Positions 34,061 through 44,581 of a stretch of DNA of 64,000 bases are shown here, one piece after another (position 1 is the first letter of the stretch; every line of letters starts with the position of its first letter). Made by a program: the position numbers and the translations under genes. The notes below the pieces were generated by a model. That model had not been told where the DNA came from. It made no database searches and worked only from the letters and a program-made list of their open reading frames with translations. The DNA is taken from NCBI GenBank assembly GCA_006384855.1, contig VCJN01001387.1, positions 186,001 to 250,000 on the forward strand, in the 5' to 3' direction. This DNA comes from Tetraselmis striata. Lineage: Eukaryota; Chlorophyta; Chlorodendrophyceae; Chlorodendrales; Chlorodendraceae.

Positions 34061-37000
34061 CTACCCCTCCTCCGCCTCCACCTCCAGCGTCTGCTCCTCG
34101 ATGGCGCCCTCCCCGAGGTTGTGCATCTCCACAAAGCCGCCGGGGTCGCGCGCCGCCATGTGCGGGCGCAGCACCTCCAGCACCACGGCGATGACGAGCT
34201 GCAGCGCCAGCAGCGTGCAGGTGGCGGCCACCCAGGGCAGCAGCGACCCGTCCAGCTGGGCGCAACCAACGAGAACCGGGAGGGGGGGGGGGGGGGAGGG
34301 GCGGGGGGGGGGGGTCAGGACGCGATCGGGCAAAGCCAGGGGGAGCGATGCTATCCAGGTTTCATCAGAGGGCACAGGCAGAGTGACGCTCCCAACCCTA
34401 TACAAAGGCGACTACCACAAGACCGCTGCGACTCATAAGCACGCAATGAAGCGAGGGACGCGCAGATGCATGTCGAGCGCCGACGCACCCGGGAGACCCC
34501 GCACTGTACAGACCTGTGACTGGGCTGGCAAGCTATAGCTACAGGGACTATTGCGGCAGTTCTGCTATGGTTCCGTCGACCGCTTCACGGGCAGCGGCGG
34601 CACCCCAGTCTTCGTTTCGCCGCGCCGGCACCCGCAGTTTGAGGCCTCGCATACTCCAGGATAATGAGAGCGAGCGAGCGAGCGAGAGAGAGAGAGAGGG
34701 AGGGAGAGAGAGGGAAAGCTCTTGAAGGTGTATGGGTGCGCTGCGAGTAGCACCACTGATATACCCTGGCGGAAAGGCGTCAGCGCAGCCCATTGGGCGT
34801 GCAACTATGGCCCAAAAAACTTTTGTGGTTCAGTATATCATGAATAGGGGGACGAATTGCGTGCACTGGAAAAATGAGGGTTTTAGGCTTTAGGGTTGGG
34901 GTTCTTAGATTTGGCCAGAACATTAACCCTAAAATCCTTCACGGGACGCCCTTTGTACAGTGTAGGCCACCGCACAGCATGTTCTAATCACGCAGTTGCG
35001 GTGATATCAGCACCAACCGTGTTCGAACACGGCATGTACAAGGTGTGCACGCTGCTTTCCCCGGATACATACCCAAGTGGGCGTCCAGGCGCTGATTTTC
35101 GTTCGTAGACACGTAAGGGTGCCGACGCGACCATGAGGATAAAAAAATAACGCGCAATGTCCTAATTGGTCAAATCTCGGACGAATACATCACGGTATCA
35201 CTTCGAGAATTACAAACATCCGCTAGCACCCCATTCCTGAGCAGAGCAAAAAAATTGGGTTCCTATAGTTGGGTCGGGTGGCACCCGTAGGTGGTTTGGC
35301 GGGGGGCTATCGGACTTGCACCAACTGTCGGGGACTGTCGGGTCGACTGAGGGGATGACAGGCCCACGATGTGAAATCTGACACCCAAACTGCCAATGAC
35401 AGTGAACACCCATACGATCCCCCGCGTCATGCACCTTGGTTCGGGGGGCGCGTGCAGGCTGGCGACCTTGTACGCGTGTGATCACTCCCATACAAAACAC
35501 TAATCATAAAACGTGTACTCCTGCCATTGATGATGATTAGCACCGCTGTAGCGCAACATAGGAGACGGGTGCTACGCCCGTACTGCCACTGAATACTAAT
35601 TGAGCACTACCCGTATTCATCCTTGTTCTCCGGACAGCCTTGGAACTTATGACCCTCCTTGTCACATTTGAAGCGGGTACGGTTACGAAAGCGCTCGCGA
35701 GCGAATAGGGACTCGGCCTTCAGAGGACTATAAATGCTACCGGCAATGCCGATGACCCTAACGGGAGCAAACCGACCCTGAGTACGCGGGTTCAGGTAGT
35801 CAGGCCGTATCAAGACAGCTGGCCTGCGCCGGCCGGGAATAAAGTTACAAGAAATTTTATGATTCATATTTCCTCTGCGTCCGCGAGTGAGTGGCACTCT
35901 TTATCATTTCGCAGCGGCGACGGCAGATAGCACATTCGGGGGGCACTGGAGAGGGAGGGGTCATGGAGTTGAAGTCAGGCAGGGGAAGGGGGGGAGGGGG
36001 GCCGGGGGGGGGGGGGGGGGGGGGGGCGCACCATGTCCCCGAGCGCGAGGGAGCCGAGGACGCAGTTGATGGCGGCCAGCAGCAGCAGCGAGCGGCCCAC
36101 CCACGAGTGCGCAGCAAACCAGAGCCGCCGGTACCTGAGCCGCAGGGAAGTGGATTCAGCCTGGCGCGCCTCCTTTCCCGTCGGTCAGTTTCTGGGGAGA
36201 GGCGCTGGAGAAGGGGGGGGGGGGGGGAGGGGGGATGAGAGGGCGGAGGAAGAGGGGGGGCAGTTTGGGGTGGGGGGGGCCACCGGCTGTCCTTGGAGGC
36301 GCGGAGGAAGCCAAGCAGCAGCTGCGCCACCAGCAGGCCGCAGATGACAAAGCCCACCGCCTGCACAGGGGTCCAGTGCGAAGGTGGGGGGGGGGGGGGG
36401 GGGGAGACGTGAGGAGAGGAAAGGGATGTGGCCAGCTGATGCCGGGGCTACGGCCATTGATGGACTTGTCATGGCAGTGTGATGCCCCCTCCCCCCCCCC
36501 CCCCCCACACATGTTGCACTATAGATATCATATACAAACATTCACATACGTATATACATATATATATGTATTTATGTATTTATACATATGTACATATATA
36601 TATAGGTATATATATGTATATGCATATGCATATATATATACATATTTTTGTGCGTGTGTGTGTGTGTGTGTGTCATGACGCTGGTATCACCATATCCTCG
36701 ATCAGGTACCAGTTCCCCGTTGCATGTACATGAGGACGTGTTGGGGGGGGGGGGGGGGGGGGGGGGGAGAGGCTAAACCAACTTACATATGTGACGCAGC
36801 TCATTCACATCTAAGATCTCTCGTTATCTGCACATATATTTGAGGGCTCAAGAGAGAGAAAGGAAAGGGGGGGGGGGGGGGGGGGGAGGGGGCTCCCCAA
36901 GGCAGCGCCAAGGCGACCGCGCACCATGTGGAGCTGGTGGGAGGGGGAGACGCCGCCCGCCTCCACGACCGCGAGGATTACCGCCACCGCGGTGATCAGC

Positions 37001-40000
37001 GCGATGCCCAGCGCGGACCACCTGTGGGCGCGCAGCCAGGCGTCGGCGGCGGAGCAGGCGGAGGCGAGCCACTTGTGGCGGGACACGTGCGCCGTGAAGG
37101 GCGCCGCGACCACCCAGGCGAGCAGCATCATGCCGCCGTGCAGCTGGCAGGGGAACAGAGTAGCCCAGGGGCGGGGGTGGGGGGGTCTTAGCGTAGCTTC
37201 AGAAAGGGAGGGGGGGGGGGGGGGGGGGGGGGGGGCTAAGAGGGTCGCCCGTCCGGTGTGTGACTGGTGGCATAGATTAGTAATAGAATATAAGTAGAAT
37301 GGAAAATGTGTTGATAATTTCCCTTTTCTTGTAAGAAAACAGACGGATACATCTCGATCGTGTTGCGAACCAATTTTGGAAAGCACCAAGGACATTGTTT
37401 GATCATGTTCTGCCCATATACTCAGGAAAAGGCAAAGGGGCAGAGGGGCCGCGCGGCGGCCCCGCAGGAGGACCAGGATGGGCAACGGTGTGCTCCGTTG
37501 GCCGCGGCGGCGCGGGGCGGCTCACCAGGTAGGTGCGCCGCGCGGCGCTGGCGACGTGGACGGCCGCGCCGCCGTCAAGGAGGCTGACGCTGAGGACGCC
37601 GCGGTACCGGGCGCCGCCGGGGTGCTCCTCCAGGGCGTCACGCCGCCCGAGGGCGTAGCTCAGGTAGGCCAGTCCCTGTTTTCAGGGAACCAGCCGGCCC
37701 GCACGTGAGCGCCGGGGGAGCAGAGGCGCCCGGGGAGTGGCGCCATTGGAGTCGGAGTTAGGTTATAGTGCGGCGTCGAAGCATTTTTGGATCATTAACC
37801 AGGTTAGAGCGTCGGAGCCATTAAGCCGTAGAGAGCATGGGGTCTGAGAAGGAAAACCAGTCAGCCGGATGAAAGTGTCTGTGTGGGTGTGTGTGTTGGG
37901 AAGGGGGGCTACCTCCTCCGGGATGGCCACGAGGCCGTCCGGGGCGGCCAGGGTCCGGCTGAAGCGCAGCACCGTGGAGCCGCCCACCTCCTCGACGGAC
38001 TGATTGCTAAGGCTGGCGTGCATGGCGTCGTCCAGCTTGACGCTCGCCAGCGAGTAGCCCTGCGGCCCCAGGCAGGGACAGGGGTTGGCGGGTAGGGGGG
38101 GAGGGGGAGGGCTGTCAGAAGCCTCGCGAATGATCATATGGTGCTGCCGCTGCTGCTACAGCCGGCATTGGATGGAAAGAGCAGGCGCATGCTGCGTGGT
38201 TGATGTGCGGCTGGGGGCGGTCGCCAATCTCGCTCAGAATGGGTTGTTTTAACAGAAATGATGTAGAGTGAATAATATGATATTGCGAGCGAGCCGGCAA
38301 GCTGATCTATAGACAACGTTTTCTGGGGGGGGGGGGGGTCTGTTTTGTTGGGGTTCCGGGGGTTGGGTGGGGTGAAGGGTAGAAATGCCTCAGAACCAGG
38401 CGGCCTGGGCCACAGCCTTCTCATTGGGGAGGCGGAGACTGCCGGCATGCAAAGCGCGGTGAGAACTCCGCCCCGTGAACTCCGCGCCGGTTGGGGGGAG
38501 GAGAAGGGAAAGGGGGGGGGCACCGTGATCTTGTACCCGCCGACGTGGCCCTCGCCCGAGGCGGCGTCCAGCCAGCCGATGACGGCATCCGCGGGCGCCA
38601 TCCGGCTGTCCGCCGCGGGCTTGAAGCCAAGTGCGACGTAGCCCTGCGTGTCCGCCACCACCGCAAAGTCCACGCTCGCCTGCGGGGTGCCCACCGCGTT
38701 GGGGCGCCAGTGCACCTGCAGAGCCGCGCGCTCCACCTGTGCCATGCCGACCAGGTCAGCGACCCGCCACCCCCCCCCCCCCCCCACCCCCACAAAAACA
38801 CACACATACACACACACACCCGGCCATGAACCCCCCACCCCGCTGTGCCTGCCCAGCACCTGCGCCGATGGTCACACTCCGCGTGATTACCACCCCCCGG
38901 GGCTCGAGCTATATCTACATAGGTGTATGTATACCCGCCTGCTCACGTATGCATGTGGCGATGCCTCATACTTGAGCTCCATGTTGGGTCTCTCCCCCCC
39001 CCCCCCCCCCCCTCCCTTCCCTCTTGTGCAATTGGCTCATCTCGCACCTGCGCCATGCAGGAGTAGCCCTCCATGCTGGACGGCGTGCAGCCGAGCTCCA
39101 CGCCCTCCCCGTCATCGTCCTCGTGGCCTCCCTCCCCGTCATCGTCCTCGTGGTGCTCCGCGTCGTGGGCCACCAGGGCGCCGTCCTCGTTGCGGTGCAG
39201 GTGGATGGGGCCGTACCACTTGTTGCTGCGCGGCATGACGATGTACTCGAACTCCAGTGCCGCCAGGCCCGCCGCGTCCTCCGGCACCTGCCCGCCCACA
39301 CCGCCCTCAGCCTCGCCCCACTCCCTGCCATGATCCACCCCGTTTGCCTGCCTGTCGCCGACGGCCGTGGTGTGATGGGCACCGCCCCAAAAGTGCCCCG
39401 CCCCGCGCCCCCGCGGCACCGCCCACCTGGAAACTGATCGTCACGCTGTGCTTTCCGCGGGAGCTCCGGTGCGTCACGAAGCTCGCGTCCGTGAAGCCCG
39501 GCTCGCCGTCCTCCAGCTCCGCGCAGCTGAACTTGCTGTAGGAGGCCGCCAGCTGGTAGTCCTCCTCCGCTGCGTCGCCCGCTGGCGCGAAGGCGCCCGA
39601 GGTTGCGCGGACCAGAAAGCCCTACGGGACCAGAGTCCAACAAGCGACGAGGCATTACACGCACAGGTATACTTATTGCCTGCGAACACCCCCCCCCCCC
39701 CCCCCCCCCCGGCCGCACATGCATCACCTAATGGGCATGCCCGGGGGGGGGGGGGGGGGGGGGGGGGGGGAGGATGTCGGGAACTCTGGCCGATCGAAGC
39801 ATCGGGCGGTACTCGTCGCGGCCGGATAGATATGACAGCGCCGCGATGGGTGGCGGATGCGGGGGAAGCAGGGGGAGAGGCAAAGAGAAGGGGGAACCAG
39901 GGGGGGGGGACCTGGAAGGAGAAGCCCTCGCTCCGCAGGACCAGACGCGCAGTGCCGCCCGGCTGCAGCCCGCCGGCGGCGGCGGTGTCAGGGTGCAGCT

Positions 40001-40196
40001 CCAGCTTGAAGCCTCCGTCCGTGTCGTCGTAAGGCTCGTCCGGGTGGTGCCCGCGACTGTTCGCGGGGCCGTGGCAGCTGCCGGCGCCCTGGCCGTAGGC
40101 GGCGGCGGGCCGGAGCAGCGGCGGCAGGAGGAGGAGGAGCAGGCAGAGCAGTCGCGCCGCCACCACCGCCGCCGAGGCGTCACGGGCCGCCATCAT
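34061..40196 (-). CDS. Reeler-DOMON-cytochrome b561 membrane reductase (FRRS1/SDR2-like)
   Basis: Such proteins carry electrons across membranes to ferric iron or other extracellular acceptors. Ten exons join in phase: 39912-40196, 39427-39621, 39048-39287, 38524-38736, 37913-38059, 37526-37675, 36925-37143, 36284-36360, 36032-36134 and 34061-34255, giving 607 residues. A signal peptide ([20 protein letters not shown], to about 34) precedes a Reeler domain (about 35-240) starting [13 protein letters not shown] follows (about 241-370; [20 protein letters not shown]). The b561 helices (about 405-600) show the heme His set: [24 protein letters not shown] and AAHSWVG. The Reeler part holds an acidic His-rich loop with two HEDDDGEG units. 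Introns carry many G/C runs, the second copy of a dispersed repeat (intron 4) and a gag-like fossil (intron 9). The start is the first of two adjacent ATGs. Confidence 0.92.
34676..34722. repeat. GAGC/GAGA microsatellite in b561 intron 9
   Basis: Alternating gagc and gaga units, purine-rich on the plus strand. Confidence 0.85.
34877..34937. repeat. Telomere-like motifs, inverted pair, in b561 intron 9
   Basis: Gggttttaggctttagggttgggg is followed about 30 bases later by ttaaccctaaaatcc. The arrangement, G-rich strand then C-rich strand, is the same as at 16.1 kb. Confidence 0.65.
35607..35897 (-). pseudogene. Gag-like fragment B with degenerate zinc knuckle
   Basis: A 96-codon minus-strand frame ends [20 protein letters not shown], which fits the retroviral-type knuckle CxxCxxxGHxxxxC except that the first Cys is replaced by Arg. 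It shares NFIP...RPAVL with the fragment at 33.8 kb. It sits inside the last intron of the b561 gene in the same orientation. It is probably a relic of a Ty1- or Ty3-type retrotransposon. Confidence 0.5.
36540..36672. repeat. Compound microsatellite (ATAC/ATAT then GT) in b561 intron 7
   Basis: About 100 bp of tatacata-like repeats run into (gt)n. It lies between a poly-C run at about 36,488-36,506 and a poly-G run at about 36,743-36,767. Confidence 0.85.
38112..38345 (+). repeat. Dispersed repeat, copy 2, in b561 intron 4
   Basis: Same repeat as at 32,842-33,050. It adds about 20 bp, mainly a G run near 38,326-38,338, and lies antisense within an intron of the b561 gene. No inverted ends are evident. 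Confidence 0.85.
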
Positions 40197-41275
40197 ACCA
40201 AGCCGACCCGCCCGTGGACAGCGCCAGTGGTCGGTACCGAGTACAGGGCCCCGCTCGCCGACTGCCGACCACGGCGCGCGGTGGGGTAAGACCGGCGGTA
40301 GGTGCCTGCTGTGTGGTCTGCAGTAGGCTCTGCTATGGGCGCCCGATGTCGTCACCATCAGGACTTGACCGCGCCGGTCACTCGTGCGCGTTGTCGCATC
40401 GCCAACTTCGGCAGCCCATGTCGCGACCTGATGATGTTGCCCTGCCTGGCTGCACGATCGATGGCTTGATGTCGCTGATTGTTTTTTTCGCCCCCGGGAA
40501 AAGCTTGATGTCGCTGATATCGCTGATATCGATGGCTTTCGCATTGAACTTTTTGCTTGGTTACAGGGAGAGCGTCCAGAGAATGCACGCAAAGTACTTT
40601 CGCATCGTCGTCGTCGCGCGTGCTGGGCACGCGCAGCGTCGCATGAAGCGCATCAGCGCGCGTGTAACGCGCCGTAATGGTAACTGCGCGCGCGCGGCAG
40701 AAGTAGGGGTCTTTAAGGTAGGGCTTTAGGTTCTTTCAGGGGTTTCCACTTACCCTGCGCTGTGTATTGGCGCAGTGTGTCTCGATGACACAGCAGGATG
40801 ACGTGCGCGCGCGAAGCGCAGGCCGGCAGCAGCAACTGCCAAACCACCCCAACCAACCCCATCGCACCGCTGCCTCGGCAGAGCCCGCCATCAATCCTTC
40901 ACCGCGCACTTGCAGTTGCACTACACGCTCGAGCCTGGAGAATCAAACGGTTGCTTCCACCTGAAGTCCATCGCTTTAGCGAAATCGTCTCGTCCCAGGT
41001 AGCGGGTCTTCGGGCTGTCAACAGGGAGCAGTAAACGCCAGGCCGGGGCGTCATAGGCCTCGACGACGCGCGAGCGGAACGGTTGCACCGAACCATCAGA
41101 CAGTCGCCACAGCCTACGTACATATCCTGTACGTACGAAAACCGACGAACCCAGCGACTTAGGACCCCCTGTCACCCACTCCGGCCTCCCACCCGAAGAA
41201 TATCGACACCGCGTCCGCTGCTCTACGTCGACAACCGAGGAGCGAACGCTGGCTGGAGGCGGCTCTGCGGTTAAG
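40197..41275. promoter_or_regulatory. Divergent intergenic region between b561 and CRAL-TRIO genes
   Basis: About 1.1 kb separates two divergent start codons, so both promoters should lie here. The stretch 40,550-40,590 contains gaactttttg and ggttacagggagagcgtcc, which also occur next to the transposon at 4,219-4,252. Several gtcgtcgt and gcgcgc clusters are seen. I could not identify a TATA box or operator-like site. Confidence 0.4.
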
Positions 41276-43526
41276 ATGGTGTCCGGGCCGGTGGCGATGC
41301 CGGACGGCACGGTGCAGATGGACGCGGTCGACCCGAAGGCCACTGCCGAGGTGGACGCCACGGAGATTGAGAAACTCGCAGGGTGAGTGATGGAAGTTAG
41401 TGCTGGGACTTTCTTGCCGCTTAAGCGCGGCGGGGTTGCGGGGGGCTCGGTCTCGGTAAAACGCGGCTATCGGCGGGCTATAGCACTGATAGCGACCCGG
41501 GGAGCCGGTGGAGCCGGTGGAGCCGGTGGAGCCGGGGGCGGGGGGGGGCGGGGGGGGGGCACAGAAGAGGTTGTGTGCCTCTTCACCGGCCTCGTTGATA
41601 AAGATTGTGTGCACAGAGCCGTCAAGGTCGTGGTGAAGGTAGGCTGCGAGCAGTCGACAAGTGGCGAGGTGGACAGCATCGGCTACACTCCTTGCTTCGG
41701 CATGAGCTTCGCCGACACTTTCGACCATCGCGTGACGGAAGGCAAACCCGGTACGAGTACGACAATTATACTGCTCCGCCGGAACCTCTCGCCAGAGACT
41801 ATATGAACTTATGCGGTGCCTGAATGCCGCCCATCCATGAGGTGTCGATGTGATCACTTCACTGATGCCTGCTTTATGTTTGTGGGCTGCAAAACGAGCA
41901 GTCCAGGCAAAGCTTGCCCCGGAGGAGGAGATGGCACTGCAGGCGTACAGGGATGCGAATGGATTGCAGCCCAAGAGCAGCTGGGTGGTTGCGGAAATTC
42001 CAGAGTCGTCGGGCACTGAGAAGCAGATGGTTTGCTCCTTTTTCCACCTGCTCTCTACTCTAACCCAATGTTCCCTCCTCCCTGAAACTCGTAACATTGC
42101 TGTAGCGATGGTCTGCATGCGGCTCGTGTGCAACTTGGATTATGTAGGCATGCATTATTTAAGCTTGGGCAAATGCACGAAGTACACAAGGTTTATAATA
42201 TGTGATTTCCTGGGAAGCGACCGGGGTAATGAAGCTGTGCACTTCTGACGGCCGTGTCATGTCGTCCTGTGCATTCACAGCTGTACAGCTTCAGGGAAAA
42301 ACTGATTTCCCACAAGGTGACCCGCACCCCAGAGGCGGCTGAGTTCTGCACCGACATCACCATGCTGCGCTACTTGCGGTGAGACCCTTCCGCTATAAGA
42401 GGCTCCATACTCTGCGAGAGCATGCGTGTGTGCCTGTGTGTCACAGCACCTGGTCTTGCCGATTATGTATGTATGTGTGTATGTGCCACTGATGACTGCG
42501 GGACTGATTTTCTGGATCTATCAATCCCGGCAGGGCACGCAACATGAGCATGGATAAGGCACAACACATGCTGGAGCAAACAATACAGTGGCGTGCCAAA
42601 ACGCAGCCTCGCCAGATGAGCAACGACACCACAAGGTACGGCCGCCAATTGACGACAGCCACTGAACAGCGAGCCGGTTTGTAGCGAGGCTACTAATTAT
42701 GAACATGCGCAGTGCGTGCAACTTCTGAGCACTGTTTGTTGCATGCCTGCACGGCCCAGGTTCAACGCTGAGGTGACGGACGTCCGCATCATGGGAATGG
42801 ACGAGCACCACCGCCCGGTGATCTTCCAGTCCTACACCGGCTCCAGCGACCACTCTGCGGCCGCCCTCAAGATGAACAACATCTGCATCATGGAGAAGGC
42901 CATGCAGTGCATGAGCGCGCACACCCCACACAGCGTGGTATTTGTGTATGATCTGGGCGCGCACCGAAAGAACGGCCTTACCAGCATCAAGGACCAGGCG
43001 CGCGTGGCGAGCGCGGTGAAGAAGGTCACCAAGATCTTCCAGGACCATTACCCGGTGAGCCTTCCCCGCCACTAATCTCAAGTCATCAGCAGCTTGCCTA
43101 GCATGCTCCCTCCGCCAAATACGCAAATTCCTGTCGTATCTCAATCCCATGCGCTGTAACTCCGCAGGAGATGCTCAGCCTGATGGTGTTCATCAACCCG
43201 CCTGGAGTCTACGAAGCTGCGTACCAGATGGTCCGGCCCTTCATCGACCCAAAGACAGCCAGCAAGGTGCGCGCTAAGCACGTGCTCCCGCCGCACTTCG
43301 CCCAGGGATGCAGGCGGCCAGTGTCAGGCGGCACCCGCGTGACGCCTCAGCCACAACCGTACAGACGGCCTCCGCTTGCTACCAGGGTGTGGAGACGTTG
43401 ACGGTTGCTCTTTCCCCCGCTTGTCAGGTCTTGATTCTGCACGACGATGACATGATGCCGCAGCTTCGGTCCACAGTCGGGGACAGCATGGCCAGCAACA
43501 TCTTCAAAGCTACCCACCAGGCCTAG
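41276..43526 (+). CDS. CRAL-TRIO (Sec14-like) lipid-transfer protein
   Basis: Sec14-like proteins bind phosphoinositides or hydrophobic ligands in a CRAL-TRIO pocket and move them between membranes. Exons: 41276 to about 41395 (MVSGPVAMPDGTVQMDAVDP), one ending at 42029 with LAPEEEMALQAYRDANGLQP, then 42281-42378, 42534-42635, 42760-43054, 43168-43266 and 43428-43526. The last six close in phase. The junction between the first exon and the LAPEEE exon does not close with the obvious donor, so an extra small exon or another donor is likely. The CRAL-TRIO N part is MLRYLRARNMSMDKAQHMLE. The lipid-binding fold follows with VTDVRIMGMDEHHRPVIFQS, VVFVYDLGAHRKNG, EMLSLMVFINPPGVYEAAYQ and MVRPFIDPKTASKVLILHDD. 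The domain appears complete. The product is probably cytosolic: no signal peptide or membrane helix is seen. Confidence 0.86.
41490..41560. repeat. GGAGCC tandem repeat in CRAL-TRIO intron
   Basis: About four tandem ggagccggt units are followed by G-rich sequence. Confidence 0.75.
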
Positions 43527-44581
43527 GCAGTTGCCCCACCTCTCCGTAGCGCTCTTAAGCCTTCACCTCCTGAAACACGGCCGAGTATAAGGCAGTCGCG
43601 CTTTGGGTGTCTATGGGACTGTATCGCTTTGCAGCAGGGGCTGATGATGGATGCGATAGGGAGTTGGCCCCTGATCATCCAGCTGATCTGGACAGGTGCG
43701 CCATCGTCCCTGTCTCGGCCGCTGTCTCATCCAGAAGCCGTGACAATGATGAGGTACCATATCCCGGTGACTTATACCAAAGTCGTCTAGCGAACAGCAA
43801 CATGCATGCGCCCCGCAGCGGATGGCATGCGTGGTGAACGCTGCAGAGCCAAGCTCCGCTGCGTGCGTTGACTTGGCTGCATGCTGTAATCCCAAATCCC
43901 CGTCACTCTAATTCTGGAACTATCCGCAGGCAACGCCTTCTCCATCATATCATTCTCCCTTATCATCCTGCGTCTCTTATGCGTGACATGTCAACATGTA
44001 TTTTATGTGTGACATGCAGCTGCCAGTCGAGTGAGATGGGCAGTCAGTGGTCTAGGCAATGCCGCAAACCCGTCAGTGCAACAGCGCGAGGGGGGGGGGG
44101 GGGGGGGGGGGGGTACCAGGCGGCAGTGAGCTTAGTATGACAACTGACAGGCGGGGCTTTTCAGCAAAAGTGGATGGCCCGTACTTTGAGCTGTAATAAC
44201 ACAATGTGTGTCCCCCATCGCGGTGAGAGACAGCAGACCCTTAGAACAACTTGGGATGTGCGGAGAAGAGCGGCAGACTAGCATGGTGTCATCAATTTCA
44301 ACTTGATAGCTGGCAACTCAACTGATACATGACATCACACATGGATGGTCTCCGGCACACACTTGGGTCATCGGACACTGCCATCCCAGGTGATTGCCCG
44401 TCGTGCGTAGGTATGTGGATGATGACACCTGAGAGTTGGATCATGACGCCGAGGTTGTCAAGCTTTCCTGGATGTTTGCGAGTATAGAGAGCCATGCTGA
44501 CAATAACAATGGCAGGATTATAGGATGCCGGTCTCACCAGCTCCCCCCTCCCCCTCCCCAAATGTTCGCCCTCTGTACAGC
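43527..44581. other. 3' intergenic region between convergent CRAL-TRIO and ABC genes
   Basis: No gene is seen. A poly-G run lies at about 44,090-44,113. TGTAA occurs at about 43,884 and 44,193 on the plus strand, rather far from the stop codon at 43,526. Confidence 0.4.
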
